From a virus: DNA of 36,612 bases. Shown one piece after another: positions 7,943 through 15,821 of the stretch. The DNA lies in IMG/VR virus record IMGVR_UViG_3300037493_004017, positions 1-36,612 of that record; one strand, 5' to 3'. Made by a program: the position numbers and the translations under genes. Position 1 is the stretch's first letter. Every line of letters starts with the position of its first letter. The notes under the pieces were generated by a model, which saw only the letters and a program-made list of their open reading frames with translations, ran no database searches and had not been told where the DNA came from.

Positions 7943-8179
7943 ATGTTCACAGCAACTGCAACACTTCAACAACTTTCAGCAACTGCACAATTTAAAAGTG
8001 TGTCGGTTGTTGGTGTTGATGCAACAGTCAGAAACACAGACAGCAGTTTTTCAGAACAAGTTGCAGGTGGTGACACATTGGTTCTTGCTGACACCATTAT
8101 CAATGTTTATGTGAACGGAACTTTGAACCAAAGCATCACAAGACCTTCAATGATTAACAGAACAATCAACATTTCATAA
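7943..8179 (+). CDS. Small hypothetical protein before the tail fibre
   Basis: A 78-residue Ser/Thr/Val-rich beta-type protein whose stop codon abuts the ATG of the tail-fibre gene, so the two are translated together. It contains several NVYVNGTLNQ-like hairpin segments and no membrane segment. A role as fibre partner or trimerisation helper is possible. Family not recognised. Confidence 0.65.
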   Translation: MFTATATLQQLSATAQFKSVSVVGVDATVRNTDSSFSEQVAGGDTLVLADTIINVYVNGTLNQSITRPSMINRTINIS

Positions 8180-10276
8180 ATGCCTACAGAAACAATCAAC
8201 ATCACTGGTTCAAATGTGACAAGTTCACAAGACACAAATGTGTTGTTGTCTTTGGGTGGAACACCAACTGGTGCAGCACTTGAACCTTTTTCAATCAATG
8301 TGTCTTGGTCAGGTCAACTTTCTGCAGCACGTGGTGGAACTGGTTTGAATTCAATTGGAACAAGTTTACAACTATTAAGAACAAACACACTTGCAACTGG
8401 TCTTGAATACTTTTCAGCATCAACATCAGACATTCCAGAAGTAAGCAATTTATATTTCACAGAAGCAAGAACAAGGTCAACAACACTGACTGGTCTTTCA
8501 GTCACTGGTTCATCAGTTGTTTCAACAGACACAATTCTTCAAGCGTTTGGAAAGTTGCAGAACCAAGTGAATGGTCTTGTCGGTGGTGTTATTTACAAAG
8601 GCACTTGGAATGCAACAACAAATTCACCTGCACTTGCTTCTGGTGTCGGAACAAAAGGAAATTACTACATTGTTGATGTTGCAGGTTCAACAAATCTTGA
8701 TGGAATTACTGACTGGAAACTTGGTGACTGGTGCATCTTCAATGGTGTAACGTGGCAAAAGGTTGACAACACTGATGCAGTAATTTCTGTCAATGGTTAC
8801 ATTGGTGCAGTTGTTCTTGTGAAAGCAGATGTTGGTCTTGGAAATGTTGAAGACACTGCACTTTCAACTTGGTCTGGTTCTATAAACATCACAACACTTG
8901 GAACAATAGCAAGTGGAACTTGGAACGCAGGTGTGATTTCAAAAACTTATGGTGGAACTGGTGTGAATATTTCAACACAAGCACTGACACTTGGAACAGC
9001 TTCCGCAAATGCAGGTTCAATTATTTTTCAGAATGCAACAAATGCAAACACATTGACAATCAATTCTGGTGTCACTTCTGCTTCTTATTCACTGACACTT
9101 CCAACTGCACAAGGTGGCGCATCAACAGTGCTGACAAATGATGGAACAGGTGTTCTTTCTTGGGCAGCAAGTGGTTCTGGTTTGACAGTTGGAACAACAA
9201 CAGTTGCAAGTGGAACAGACAGAAGATTTTTCTACCAAAGTGGTGCAAGTCCTTCTGGTGTAGTTCAGCAAAGCATAAAAGACTTTTATGCACAAAGTGC
9301 CTCTCCTTTTGCTCACGTATTTGCAAGCGGAAGGAGTGGAACTATAACAGGTGCAAGAAATTCAGCTTTTGGGTATAATGCAGCGTTTTCATTGACAAGC
9401 GGAACAGATAATACAGCGTTTGGTTTCGATGCTCTTTATGCAGTATCTACTTCAAATTTCAGCACAGCATTTGGTTCATCTGCTTTGGAAAATTCAACAG
9501 GAACAAGTAATACTGCAGTAGGCTATTATTCGCAAGGCGTAGGGAGTGGCGCAGGAACGCTCAACACTTCAATAGGCACTAACTCACTTCGCAATAGAAC
9601 ATCAGGACAGTACAACGTAGCTTTAGGAGCAGAGGCACTTTATACAAACCAAACAGGAAGTTTTAATATTGCCATCGGTTTTGAGGCTTGTTACACAGGG
9701 AATTTATCAGGAACAATCGGAATAGGCTATTTTGCAAATCCAACAACAAGCAACACAGGAGTAATAGGTTCAAATCAATCAGAGAGTAGGTTAGATGCGA
9801 TTTACTTTAATTCTCCGACAAGTTCTGGCGGTTCGATTTACGACATTATACTTTCAGGCTCAGGTGGTTCGGGAAGCAATGCAGCCTCAGCAAATATGAG
9901 TTTGCAAGGTGGCGCACCCACAGGGACATCTACCATAGGCGGAGCATTAAATTTAAGGGGATATACCGCTTTAGGTAGTGGTTCAACAGCGCAGACAGCA
10001 ACAACAGTTTTACAGATTACAAATGCAACAACAGTAACCGTTTCCAACGCTGTAAATTTTGTGTTTAACGCAACCACAGGAACAAAGTTAGGAACTGAAA
10101 CCTCACAGAAGATAGCCTTTTGGAATACAACTCCAATAGTGCAGCCAACAACAGCAGTAGCAGCAGCAACAGTTTCTCACGTTGGAGGTGCTGCAATAAG
10201 TGAGAATGACACAATCGGAGGTTACACACTTGCTCAAATTGTGCAAGCATTACGAAATTTAGGAATTTTAGCATAA
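8180..10276 (+). CDS. Tail fibre with YadA-like head repeats (mosaic)
   Basis: A 698-residue fibre. Residues 1-390 carry repeated blocks such as LSAARGGTGLNSIGT and SKTYGGTGVN, typical of fibre shafts in Bacteroidota phages and prophages. Residues about 393-530 contain repeats of the form N-x-A-x-G (NSAFGYNA, NTAFGFDA, NTAVGYYS, NVALGAEA, NIAIGFEA), the left-handed beta-roll signature of trimeric YadA-like adhesin heads. The C-terminus has GTKLGTETSQKIAFW followed by TPIVQP, a common fibre-tip motif. The protein should bind the host surface. The base composition changes sharply near 9300 (residue about 373): a hand count gives CG 3 and TA 9 in 8281-8640 but CG 12 and TA 24 in 9301-9660. The tip and head domains were therefore probably acquired from another genome. 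Confidence 0.88.
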   Translation: MPTETINITGSNVTSSQDTNVLLSLGGTPTGAALEPFSINVSWSGQLSAARGGTGLNSIGTSLQLLRTNTLATGLEYFSASTSDIPEVSNLYFTEARTRSTTLTGLSVTGSSVVSTDTILQAFGKLQNQVNGLVGGVIYKGTWNATTNSPALASGVGTKGNYYIVDVAGSTNLDGITDWKLGDWCIFNGVTWQKVDNTDAVISVNGYIGAVVLVKADVGLGNVEDTALSTWSGSINITTLGTIASGTWNAGVISKTYGGTGVNISTQALTLGTASANAGSIIFQNATNANTLTINSGVTSASYSLTLPTAQGGASTVLTNDGTGVLSWAASGSGLTVGTTTVASGTDRRFFYQSGASPSGVVQQSIKDFYAQSASPFAHVFASGRSGTITGARNSAFGYNAAFSLTSGTDNTAFGFDALYAVSTSNFSTAFGSSALENSTGTSNTAVGYYSQGVGSGAGTLNTSIGTNSLRNRTSGQYNVALGAEALYTNQTGSFNIAIGFEACYTGNLSGTIGIGYFANPTTSNTGVIGSNQSESRLDAIYFNSPTSSGGSIYDIILSGSGGSGSNAASANMSLQGGAPTGTSTIGGALNLRGYTALGSGSTAQTATTVLQITNATTVTVSNAVNFVFNATTGTKLGTETSQKIAFWNTTPIVQPTTAVAAATVSHVGGAAISENDTIGGYTLAQIVQALRNLGILA

Positions 10277-10303
10277 ATAAATAACTTTGTCAAAAAAAAC
10301 TTT

Positions 10304-10744
10304 ATGAAAAAAACAATTCAACAAATTTCAGACTTCAACAAATCAACTGCTAATTACTTAGCACTTAACCAGACAGAAAATAAGTTCACTTATGCACTGA
10401 AAAAAGTTGCAAAAAGAATTGAAGCATTGACAAAACCATTGCTTGAAGAACTTTCTGAAAAGGAAGCAGACATCAACATTGAACTTGCTTCTGTAGATGA
10501 CAAAAAAAACATTGTGTATGAAGTTGAAACAATGACTGATGCACAAGGAAACAAAAAGGAAAGCAAAACCAACATTCCAAAGTTCACACCAGAAAAGTTG
10601 AAAGAAAAAAACAAAAGAATTTCTGAACTGAACAAAGAAATTGTGAAAGCAGAAATTGAATTTGAACCATACTTTGCAACTGAACTTCCAGAAGACTTGA
10701 CCGAAACAGAAACAGACAGCTTTAAAGACTTTGTGATTGAATAA
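10304..10744 (+). CDS. Hypothetical helical protein
   Basis: A 146-residue Lys/Glu-rich protein, mostly alpha-helical with probable coiled-coil segments at about 25-60 and 100-125. No membrane segment. It begins a run of small genes ahead of the lysis group, two bases from the next gene, and returns to the phage's own codon pattern just after the foreign tail-fibre tip. It may be a minor tail or assembly protein. Family not recognised. Confidence 0.7.
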   Translation: MKKTIQQISDFNKSTANYLALNQTENKFTYALKKVAKRIEALTKPLLEELSEKEADINIELASVDDKKNIVYEVETMTDAQGNKKESKTNIPKFTPEKLKEKNKRISELNKEIVKAEIEFEPYFATELPEDLTETETDSFKDFVIE

Positions 10745-10746
10745 CA

Positions 10747-10983
10747 ATGAAGAAGTTCACAGCATACTGGTCAGCAGCAATTGAAGGTTCAGATGGAAAA
10801 CTAAGCATCAGAAGACTGATGTCAATTGCAGTTCTGTTTGGTCTTATCAGACAAGTTGAAACGTGTCCTGACAATGCTGAACTTGCACTTGTGCTTGTGT
10901 CGCTCATTGTGTCACTGCTTGGTTTGACTACTTGGCAAAACATACAAGAAAAGAAAATAAACACTAACACATCAGAACAATAA
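10747..10983 (+). CDS. Holin-like membrane protein
   Basis: A 78-residue protein with polar N-terminus EGSDGKLSIRRLMS followed by two hydrophobic stretches (about 25-36 and 44-62) and a charged C-terminal tail. Size, topology and location three genes before the endolysin candidate and spanin-like pair fit a small holin or holin-like protein that forms lesions in the inner membrane. It directly abuts the previous gene. I rely on topology and context. Confidence 0.55.
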   Translation: MKKFTAYWSAAIEGSDGKLSIRRLMSIAVLFGLIRQVETCPDNAELALVLVSLIVSLLGLTTWQNIQEKKINTNTSEQ

Positions 10984-11029
10984 TTGTTGAACAAAAGCAG
11001 CAGTCAATGCCCTGACCAAAGCAAAATAA

Positions 11030-11266
11030 ATGGAAAAAAATATGATAGATTTTGACACATCAACACATCAAGGTGCTTTGTGTGTAATTGCTTTTTATAT
11101 GTTGACAATGTTTGTGAAGATGCTTTCAATTTCATTGGTTGGTGTTGATGAAGTGCTGCAGTTGCTTCTTCACATCTTTCAATTTGCTTTGACAATTGCA
11201 GGTCTTGTTGCATTCTGGTGGACTTGGAATGAAAGGAAAAGAAAACAAAGAAACAAACCAATATAA
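11030..11266 (+). CDS. Small membrane protein, holin or antiholin candidate
   Basis: A 78-residue protein with two hydrophobic helices (about 15-38 and 44-65) and a strongly basic C-terminus (WNERKRKQRNKP). The first ATG at 11030 is used; a second in-frame ATG lies four codons later, which resembles dual-start holins, although this is not proven here. The endolysin candidate starts four bases after its stop. Together with 10747-10983 it could form a holin/antiholin pair. Confidence 0.55.
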   Translation: MEKNMIDFDTSTHQGALCVIAFYMLTMFVKMLSISLVGVDEVLQLLLHIFQFALTIAGLVAFWWTWNERKRKQRNKPI

Positions 11267-11270
11267 AAAG

Positions 11271-11822
11271 ATGAAAGTTTATTCAGTTGAAGAATTGCAT
11301 TCAAGAATGAAAGCACTTGGTTTTGAAATTCCAGATGTTCACATTGTTGGAATAAGAAACAAAGCAGACAAAGCAGACAGCTTTGATGACCTTCTTTATT
11401 TCATTGACACCAGTGTGAAACAAGCAGTCTTCTTTTCCTGCACCACAAATGCAGGTCAGCACTGGTTGCAGAACTTTATGAATTCAAAAGGTTGTGCAGT
11501 TCTTGAAGGTGGTCAATATGTCAATGCTTACACAATAGGAAAGCACAAAGGAATGTTTGAAGCACTTGTGCAGGTCAGACCAGTCATTGTCAAAAGAGAT
11601 GCAGACAAAGATGCAAAAGCAGGAAATTCTGGAACACTTGAAAGTGGTTTGTTTGGTATCAACATACATCAAGCAAGTCAGACAATCACATCAACAGTCA
11701 TTGGAAAGTGGTCTGCAGGTTGTCAGGTTCTGAACAATCCAAAGCAGTTTGCTGAACTGATGAACCTTTGCAAAAGAACGGGCAAGAAGTTTTTCACTTA
11801 CACACTGCTTGATGAATTCTAA
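11271..11822 (+). CDS. Endolysin candidate with L,D-transpeptidase-like His...Ser-x-Gly-Cys motif
   Basis: A 183-residue protein from ATG at 11271, which follows an A-rich leader; an upstream in-frame extension into the previous gene is ignored. The C-terminal half has GINIHQ (His133) followed by KWSAGCQV (Ser148, Gly150, Cys151). This His...Ser-x-Gly-Cys spacing resembles the active site of YkuD-type L,D-transpeptidases, although other residues differ. A murein-acting role is supported by the neighbours: two small membrane proteins before it and a spanin-like pair after it. No signal peptide is visible, so release would depend on the holin. The reaction (peptide cleavage or exchange) cannot be fixed from sequence. 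Confidence 0.65.
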   Translation: MKVYSVEELHSRMKALGFEIPDVHIVGIRNKADKADSFDDLLYFIDTSVKQAVFFSCTTNAGQHWLQNFMNSKGCAVLEGGQYVNAYTIGKHKGMFEALVQVRPVIVKRDADKDAKAGNSGTLESGLFGINIHQASQTITSTVIGKWSAGCQVLNNPKQFAELMNLCKRTGKKFFTYTLLDEF

Positions 11823-12168
11823 AACAAAGAACATCATTTTGCTTGTGATGACTGCAGCACTTGTGATTGCAATTGTCATTCTGGTTGGAAGCAACAACAA
11901 GACAGCACTTGAATTGAAGTTGCTGAAACAAACAACAGCAGCAGAATTGAAAGCAATTGAAAAGGAAAGAAATCAAATTCAACTTGAAAAGATGTTCTTG
12001 AAACACACTGCAGACAGTTTGCTTGAAGTTGCAAATGCAGTTCCAAAAATAATCTTCAAAAATAAAATTATCTATGTTGAAAAAATTGACAGTGTTCTTC
12101 ACACTTCTGCTGACAAACGTGTGCAGCTATTCACAGACAGAACAAGAAAAGGTTTCAGACACAAGTGA
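11812..12168 (+). CDS. Inner-membrane spanin-like protein (Rz-like)
   Basis: A 118-residue protein starting inside the last codons of the endolysin gene (ATG at 11812, 11-base overlap). It has one N-terminal membrane segment (about 8-27, NIILLVMTAALVIAIVILV) followed by a helical, charged coiled-coil region (about 35-75). This single-anchor-plus-coil plan and the place after the endolysin match i-spanins, which link the inner membrane to the outer membrane during lysis. The next gene begins within its 3' part, as with the Rz/Rz1 arrangement. Confidence 0.55.
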   Translation: MNSKTKNIILLVMTAALVIAIVILVGSNNKTALELKLLKQTTAAELKAIEKERNQIQLEKMFLKHTADSLLEVANAVPKIIFKNKIIYVEKIDSVLHTSADKRVQLFTDRTRKGFRHK

Positions 12169-12490
12169 TGTTGTTTGTGTGCTGCAGTCAGACATTGATT
12201 CAGCACTTGTTGCTTTCCTGCTGCTTGACCAGTGTGAAGAAGACAGAACAACATTGACAAAAGGTTTCACTGACCTGCAGAAAGTGGTGTCATTGAAAGA
12301 CCAGTTCATTGCAAAGCAGCAAGAAGACAGTGTGCTTCAATCAGAAGCAATTGCACAATACATTCTGCAGCAAGACCAGACTGAAAGACTTCTGAAAAAG
12401 CAGAAGAACAAAAGCACAATCAAGTCAGTTCTTCATTACACTTTTGATGCTGCACTTGCTGCACTTCTGGTCTGGTCACTGACCAAATAA
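12074..12490 (+). CDS. Exported spanin-partner-like protein
   Basis: A 138-residue protein whose start lies inside the previous gene in another frame (95-base overlap). Residues 1-21 form a signal peptide (MLKKLTVFFTLLLTNVCSYS), with a Cys at 17 that is near but not a canonical lipobox. The middle is a long charged helix rich in Gln and Asp, and the end has a short hydrophobic segment (about 122-137). An embedded exported partner after an Rz-like gene suggests an o-spanin, but the C-terminal hydrophobic segment is unusual for one. It could also be a membrane-anchored lysis accessory. Confidence 0.5.
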   Translation: MLKKLTVFFTLLLTNVCSYSQTEQEKVSDTSDVVCVLQSDIDSALVAFLLLDQCEEDRTTLTKGFTDLQKVVSLKDQFIAKQQEDSVLQSEAIAQYILQQDQTERLLKKQKNKSTIKSVLHYTFDAALAALLVWSLTK

Positions 12491-12519
12491 ACCTTCACAA
12501 ATACATTGTTTTTTACTTT

Positions 12520-12535
12520 GCAGGTGCAGACCTGC
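12520..12535. promoter_or_regulatory. Perfect hairpin in spacer between lysis and early genes
   Basis: GCAGGT at 12520-12525 and ACCTGC at 12530-12535 form a 6-bp stem with a four-base loop. It lies in the 173-base spacer 12491-12663, the longest gap between the late and early regions. There is no T run after it, so it may be an operator-like or attenuating element rather than an ordinary terminator. The rest of the spacer shows no feature I can support. Confidence 0.35.
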
Positions 12536-12663
12536 TGAATTTATTCTGTCTGAATGTCAGCGACTTACATTCATTCTGCAAAGAAAGTTGCAAAAGAATT
12601 TTGCAGTGTCAAATGAAATGTGTTGCTTTGTCGTGTAATTATTCACAACTAAAAAACAAACCA

Positions 12664-13029
12664 ATGAAAAACAATGCAGCAGTAAAATTCCAAGAACTTG
12701 AACTGAATGTCATTCAAGCAGCAATGATTGCAAACCTTATGCAACAACACCAACACACACAACACATCACATATCAAGACACGTGTAAAATTGCAAACAG
12801 AATTTCAGAAATGGTTGTGAAAAACATTGCAAAAGTTTTTCAGAATGACAACACATTCTTCTTTGTAAAATTTGAAAAGTCTTTTGGTCTGAAAGGTGGT
12901 TCAAAGTCAAATGAATTGTTCTTTACAGCAGACAAACTTGAACTTGCAAACAATTGTGAACTTAGGGTGCTAACTGTAAAAGCAGTCCTTTGGAACAGAA
13001 GACAATTAATTTTAAACCTTAATAAATAA
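12664..13029 (+). CDS. Hypothetical early protein
   Basis: A 121-residue protein. ATG at 12664 is chosen because it follows the standard leader form 'aaacaaaccaATG'; the frame is open farther upstream but without a good start. The N-terminal half is helical and His/Gln-rich, the C-terminal half is mixed with Phe-rich strands (NTFFFVKFEKSF). It opens the early region with the phage's own codon style. Family not recognised. Confidence 0.7.
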   Translation: MKNNAAVKFQELELNVIQAAMIANLMQQHQHTQHITYQDTCKIANRISEMVVKNIAKVFQNDNTFFFVKFEKSFGLKGGSKSNELFFTADKLELANNCELRVLTVKAVLWNRRQLILNLNK

Positions 13030-13033
13030 ACCA

Positions 13034-13576
13034 ATGAAAAACATTCTTCAAAACAAATTGCAATCAGTGCTTGATAAAATGGACTTGATGCACAATGAAC
13101 ATCTTTACTACTTGAAAGACAACTGGAAGAAACTGAAAGCACAACAAGACTTGCTTGAAGAATTGATTGCAGAAGCACCAGAAGAAGCACCAGAAGGTTT
13201 CAGCACTGGTGTCAAAGCAATGCTTGATGAACTTGCTGCAACAAGGTATGTGAAAAGACCTGCAGAAGAACCAGTGATGAATGTTGTTGAAGCATTCAAA
13301 CGTGAAGAACTGAAAGAAGAAATGCTGGAAATACAACTTGAAGACTTCAAGCAATACCCAAATGAAGAAAGACTTGCAGCATTCAAAGCAGACCTTGAAG
13401 TTGCTGAACTGGAAGACACACGTGCTTCTGGTTACAGATGCAGCAGATGCAAGAAGTATTCAATTGCATCAGTTGCTTTCGGTCAACAAGATGTTGTGTT
13501 GTATGCTGACATCACTGGAAACAAGAAAATCATTCTTTGTCACAAGCATTATTGTGGTTGTCGTGGTTGGGAATAA
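13034..13576 (+). CDS. Hypothetical protein with C-terminal zinc-ribbon-like cysteines
   Basis: A 180-residue protein four bases after the previous gene. Residues 1-130 are helical and acidic with coiled-coil character. The C-terminal 45 residues contain CSRC and CHKHYCGC, a Cys-x2-Cys plus Cys/His cluster that could bind zinc. Such an arrangement suits a small nucleic-acid or protein-binding regulator in the early region. Function not known. Confidence 0.72.
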   Translation: MKNILQNKLQSVLDKMDLMHNEHLYYLKDNWKKLKAQQDLLEELIAEAPEEAPEGFSTGVKAMLDELAATRYVKRPAEEPVMNVVEAFKREELKEEMLEIQLEDFKQYPNEERLAAFKADLEVAELEDTRASGYRCSRCKKYSIASVAFGQQDVVLYADITGNKKIILCHKHYCGCRGWE

Positions 13577-13654
13577 ATGCAAACTAATTTGCAAAAAAAC
13601 TTGCAAGTAAAAAAACAAACAGCTATCATTGCAGAAATTTAAAAACAAAATACA

Positions 13655-13927
13655 ATGTCACAAATAACATCACAAGAAAAAATCAAAGCACTTGCAGCAC
13701 AACTGAACTTGAATGAAGTTCTTGCAGAAGCAAACAGAATTGGTGCAAAGAAAAAGACAAAGGTTGTCTTCCATTATTCTGCAATATATGCAACACTGAA
13801 TCGTGTCAGGTCAAAGAAAATCAATCCAATTCTGGTTGAAGCAATTGAAACACTTGCAGCACAAAAGTCAGAAGCATTGTCAAACCTTATCAACACCAAA
13901 GATGCAGCAGAAAAACCATTTGCTTGA
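13655..13927 (+). CDS. Hypothetical early protein, possible first half of a frameshifted gene
   Basis: A 90-residue helical protein with a basic patch (RIGAKKKTKVVFHYSAIY). It overlaps the next frame by 26 bases. Removing one A from the A run near 13911-13915 would join the two frames into a single protein of roughly 180 residues, so the pair may be one gene interrupted by an indel or two overlapping genes. The ATG follows an A-rich leader. Family not recognised. Confidence 0.6.
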   Translation: MSQITSQEKIKALAAQLNLNEVLAEANRIGAKKKTKVVFHYSAIYATLNRVRSKKINPILVEAIETLAAQKSEALSNLINTKDAAEKPFA

Positions 13928-14204
13928 TGCAGTGACTGCTGCAGCACGTGTTGTCAGGAACAGAAACATTATTCTTGAATTGACTGGTCTGACTTCAATG
14001 AAGTTGGTTTCAAAGTGGTTCAATGAATTTGATGAACTGAAAGCAGCAGGAACAACACTGACACGTGACCAATATGTTGAACAAGAAAACAAGAAACTTT
14101 TCAAACTGATGCAGGAATATGAAGACAACCACAAAACCAAAACCAATGAAACAACCGACAATGACAAAGAAAGAATTGAAGAACTACATCAAAGGACTTG
14201 TTGA
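13902..14204 (+). CDS. Hypothetical helical protein, possible second half of a frameshifted gene
   Basis: A 100-residue protein from ATG at 13902, inside the 3' end of the previous gene. It begins MQQKNHLLDAVTAAARVV and is helical throughout, with a turn NIILELTGLTSMKLVSKW that could be a helix-turn-helix. The open frame upstream of 13902 is antisense-like sequence and is not claimed. The next gene overlaps its end. See the previous entry for the alternative that the two are one gene. Confidence 0.55.
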   Translation: MQQKNHLLDAVTAAARVVRNRNIILELTGLTSMKLVSKWFNEFDELKAAGTTLTRDQYVEQENKKLFKLMQEYEDNHKTKTNETTDNDKERIEELHQRTC

Positions 14205-14313
14205 CTTCCTTGCAACACAAGGTTGTTCACTTGAAGAACAGTGTGCAATCAATGATGAAATTCTGAATTCAAGAATGTATCTTGATGCAGCAAATTCAAT
14301 CAAAGCATTCTAA
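14146..14313 (+). CDS. Small hypothetical protein
   Basis: A 55-residue protein. ATG at 14146 is preferred over one nine codons earlier because 'accaaaaccaATGaaa' matches the common leader here. It is helical with Cys at two places and overlaps the preceding gene by about 59 bases. It is followed at once by a perfect 11-bp hairpin, which suggests that it is the last gene of a transcript. Confidence 0.6.
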   Translation: MKQPTMTKKELKNYIKGLVDFLATQGCSLEEQCAINDEILNSRMYLDAANSIKAF

Positions 14314-14318
14314 ATGAA

Positions 14319-14348
14319 GAAAGGTCTGGAAACCAAACCAGACCTTTC
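14319..14348. terminator. Strong hairpin, terminator-like
   Basis: GAAAGGTCTGG at 14319-14329 and CCAGACCTTTC at 14338-14348 form a perfect 11-bp stem with an eight-base loop. It starts six bases after the stop codon of the small gene. The downstream bases are A-rich rather than T-rich, so it is not a textbook intrinsic terminator for the + strand, but its length and place make transcript ending or mRNA 3' protection likely. Confidence 0.6.
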
Positions 14349-14377
14349 AGAAAAAACCACCAAATAAATAACCCGAA

Positions 14378-14641
14378 ATGCAAAACTACAAAAATAAAAT
14401 TGAAGCAATCAAAATAATTTTGCAGCAGCATCTTCTTGCAGCAGAAAGAACAATTGAATCTTGTGAAACAGATGCTGCAGAATTCTTTGCAAAAGGAAGA
14501 AAAGAAGAATGTGAATTTCTTCTTGACTTCCTGCAAGAAGAAGAAGTTCTTGAAGTTGTTTCAGACACACTTTCAGAAGGACTGGTTGACTTCAAAGGTA
14601 AAAGACCAACACCAGAAGACACAAAAACAAACAATCACTAA
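14378..14641 (+). CDS. Small acidic hypothetical protein
   Basis: An 87-residue acidic, helical protein (EEEVLEVVSDTLSEGLVDF near the end). It is the first gene after the hairpin at 14319-14348 and precedes the coiled-coil/RecT group with an A-rich 18-base gap. No membrane segment or metal-binding motif. Family not recognised. Confidence 0.65.
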   Translation: MQNYKNKIEAIKIILQQHLLAAERTIESCETDAAEFFAKGRKEECEFLLDFLQEEEVLEVVSDTLSEGLVDFKGKRPTPEDTKTNNH

Positions 14642-14659
14642 TAAATAAAAACCAAACAA

Positions 14660-15784
14660 ATGAACAACCAAATCACAACAACAGAAAACCAGACACCTGC
14701 AGAACTGGTGAAACAAGAACTGCTGAAAGTAAACATCACAGAAGAACAAGTTGCAGCAATGCAGAAGTTCACTGAACTTAAAGTTGAAGCATTTATCAAT
14801 GATGCAGGTCAGCTAATTGAAAACAAAGAACAAGTTGCTGCAGTCAGGTCTGCAAGACTTGAAGTGAAGAACACCAGAATTGCAATTGAAAAGAAGTGTA
14901 AGCATTTACGTGATGGTGCAAATGACTACATCAAAGAAAACAGAAAAGCAGAACTGCAGCTTCTTGGAATTATTGAACCAATTGAAGCACACTTGCAACT
15001 GGAAGAAAGCAAACCAGAAGCACTGAAAGCAGAACTTGAAGAACGTGAAAGACAGAAAGCATCATTGCTTCTGATGACACGTGCAAAGGAACTGCAGAAG
15101 ATTAAACTAAACAACTACTTTGGTGAACAGTTCATTGAAATTGGTGGAAGGTCAATTGCTTGTCTTGACTTGAAACATAACAGTGAAGAATGGTTTCAGC
15201 AGTTGTTGTCTGAATTGAAAGTTGCAGAACAAGCAGAAGCAGAAAGAAAGTCAAAGGAACTTGAAATGAAAGCAGCAGAAGAAGCAAAACTTGCTGAACA
15301 GAAGAAAGTGCAGGAAGCAGAAAACAAACGACTGGAAGCAATAAGAATGCAGCAGGAAGCAAAGCAGAAAGAACTTGATGCAAAGATTGAACAGATTGAA
15401 GCAGCAGAAAGGAAGATTGCAGAAGAAGCACGTGCAGCAGCAGAACAAGTCAGACTTGCTGAATTGAAGAAGACACTGGAAGAAGAAGCAAGAAAGAAAG
15501 CAGCAGATGAACTTGACAGAAAACAAGAAGAAGAACGTGCAACTGCAGCAAGAATAAAAGCACAAGAAGAAGAACGTGCAAGAAAGAAAGCAGAAGCAGA
15601 TGCAAGAAAAGAAGCAAGAAGACCAGATGCACAAAAACTTCTTGACTATGCTGCAGCAATCAGAAATCTTGCAGCACCAGAATTGAAAGCACAAGAAACA
15701 AACTTCATTGCAGTTCTTGCAGAAAATATGCTTGAAGATGTTGCAAAATTAATTTGCAACAAAGTTGATGAATTACAAAAATAA
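14660..15784 (+). CDS. Long coiled-coil protein, recombination-module partner
   Basis: A 374-residue protein. Residues 1-130 are helical, 140-185 form a short globular part (FGEQFIEIGGRSIACLDLKH), and about 190-320 are an uninterrupted Glu/Ala/Lys/Arg coiled coil. The end is again globular. Its place directly before recT fits the DUF1351-like and related coiled-coil proteins that accompany phage RecT/exonuclease pairs, but I cannot assign it to a family. It probably acts in the cytoplasm as a DNA-processing partner or scaffold. Confidence 0.7.
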   Translation: MNNQITTTENQTPAELVKQELLKVNITEEQVAAMQKFTELKVEAFINDAGQLIENKEQVAAVRSARLEVKNTRIAIEKKCKHLRDGANDYIKENRKAELQLLGIIEPIEAHLQLEESKPEALKAELEERERQKASLLLMTRAKELQKIKLNNYFGEQFIEIGGRSIACLDLKHNSEEWFQQLLSELKVAEQAEAERKSKELEMKAAEEAKLAEQKKVQEAENKRLEAIRMQQEAKQKELDAKIEQIEAAERKIAEEARAAAEQVRLAELKKTLEEEARKKAADELDRKQEEERATAARIKAQEEERARKKAEADARKEARRPDAQKLLDYAAAIRNLAAPELKAQETNFIAVLAENMLEDVAKLICNKVDELQK

Positions 15785-15821
15785 TATTACATTTGACAAC
15801 TAATTAAAAACTAAAAAAACA

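Noticed and set aside
8180-10276. Diversity-generating retroelement acting on the tail fibre
   Set aside because: No reverse transcriptase, no template repeat copy and no adenine-directed variation pattern were seen.
15132-15694. Long minus-strand open frames opposite the coiled-coil gene
   Set aside because: They are Leu- and Cys-rich antisense shadows caused by repeated GAA/GCA codons on the coding strand, with no proper starts or leaders.
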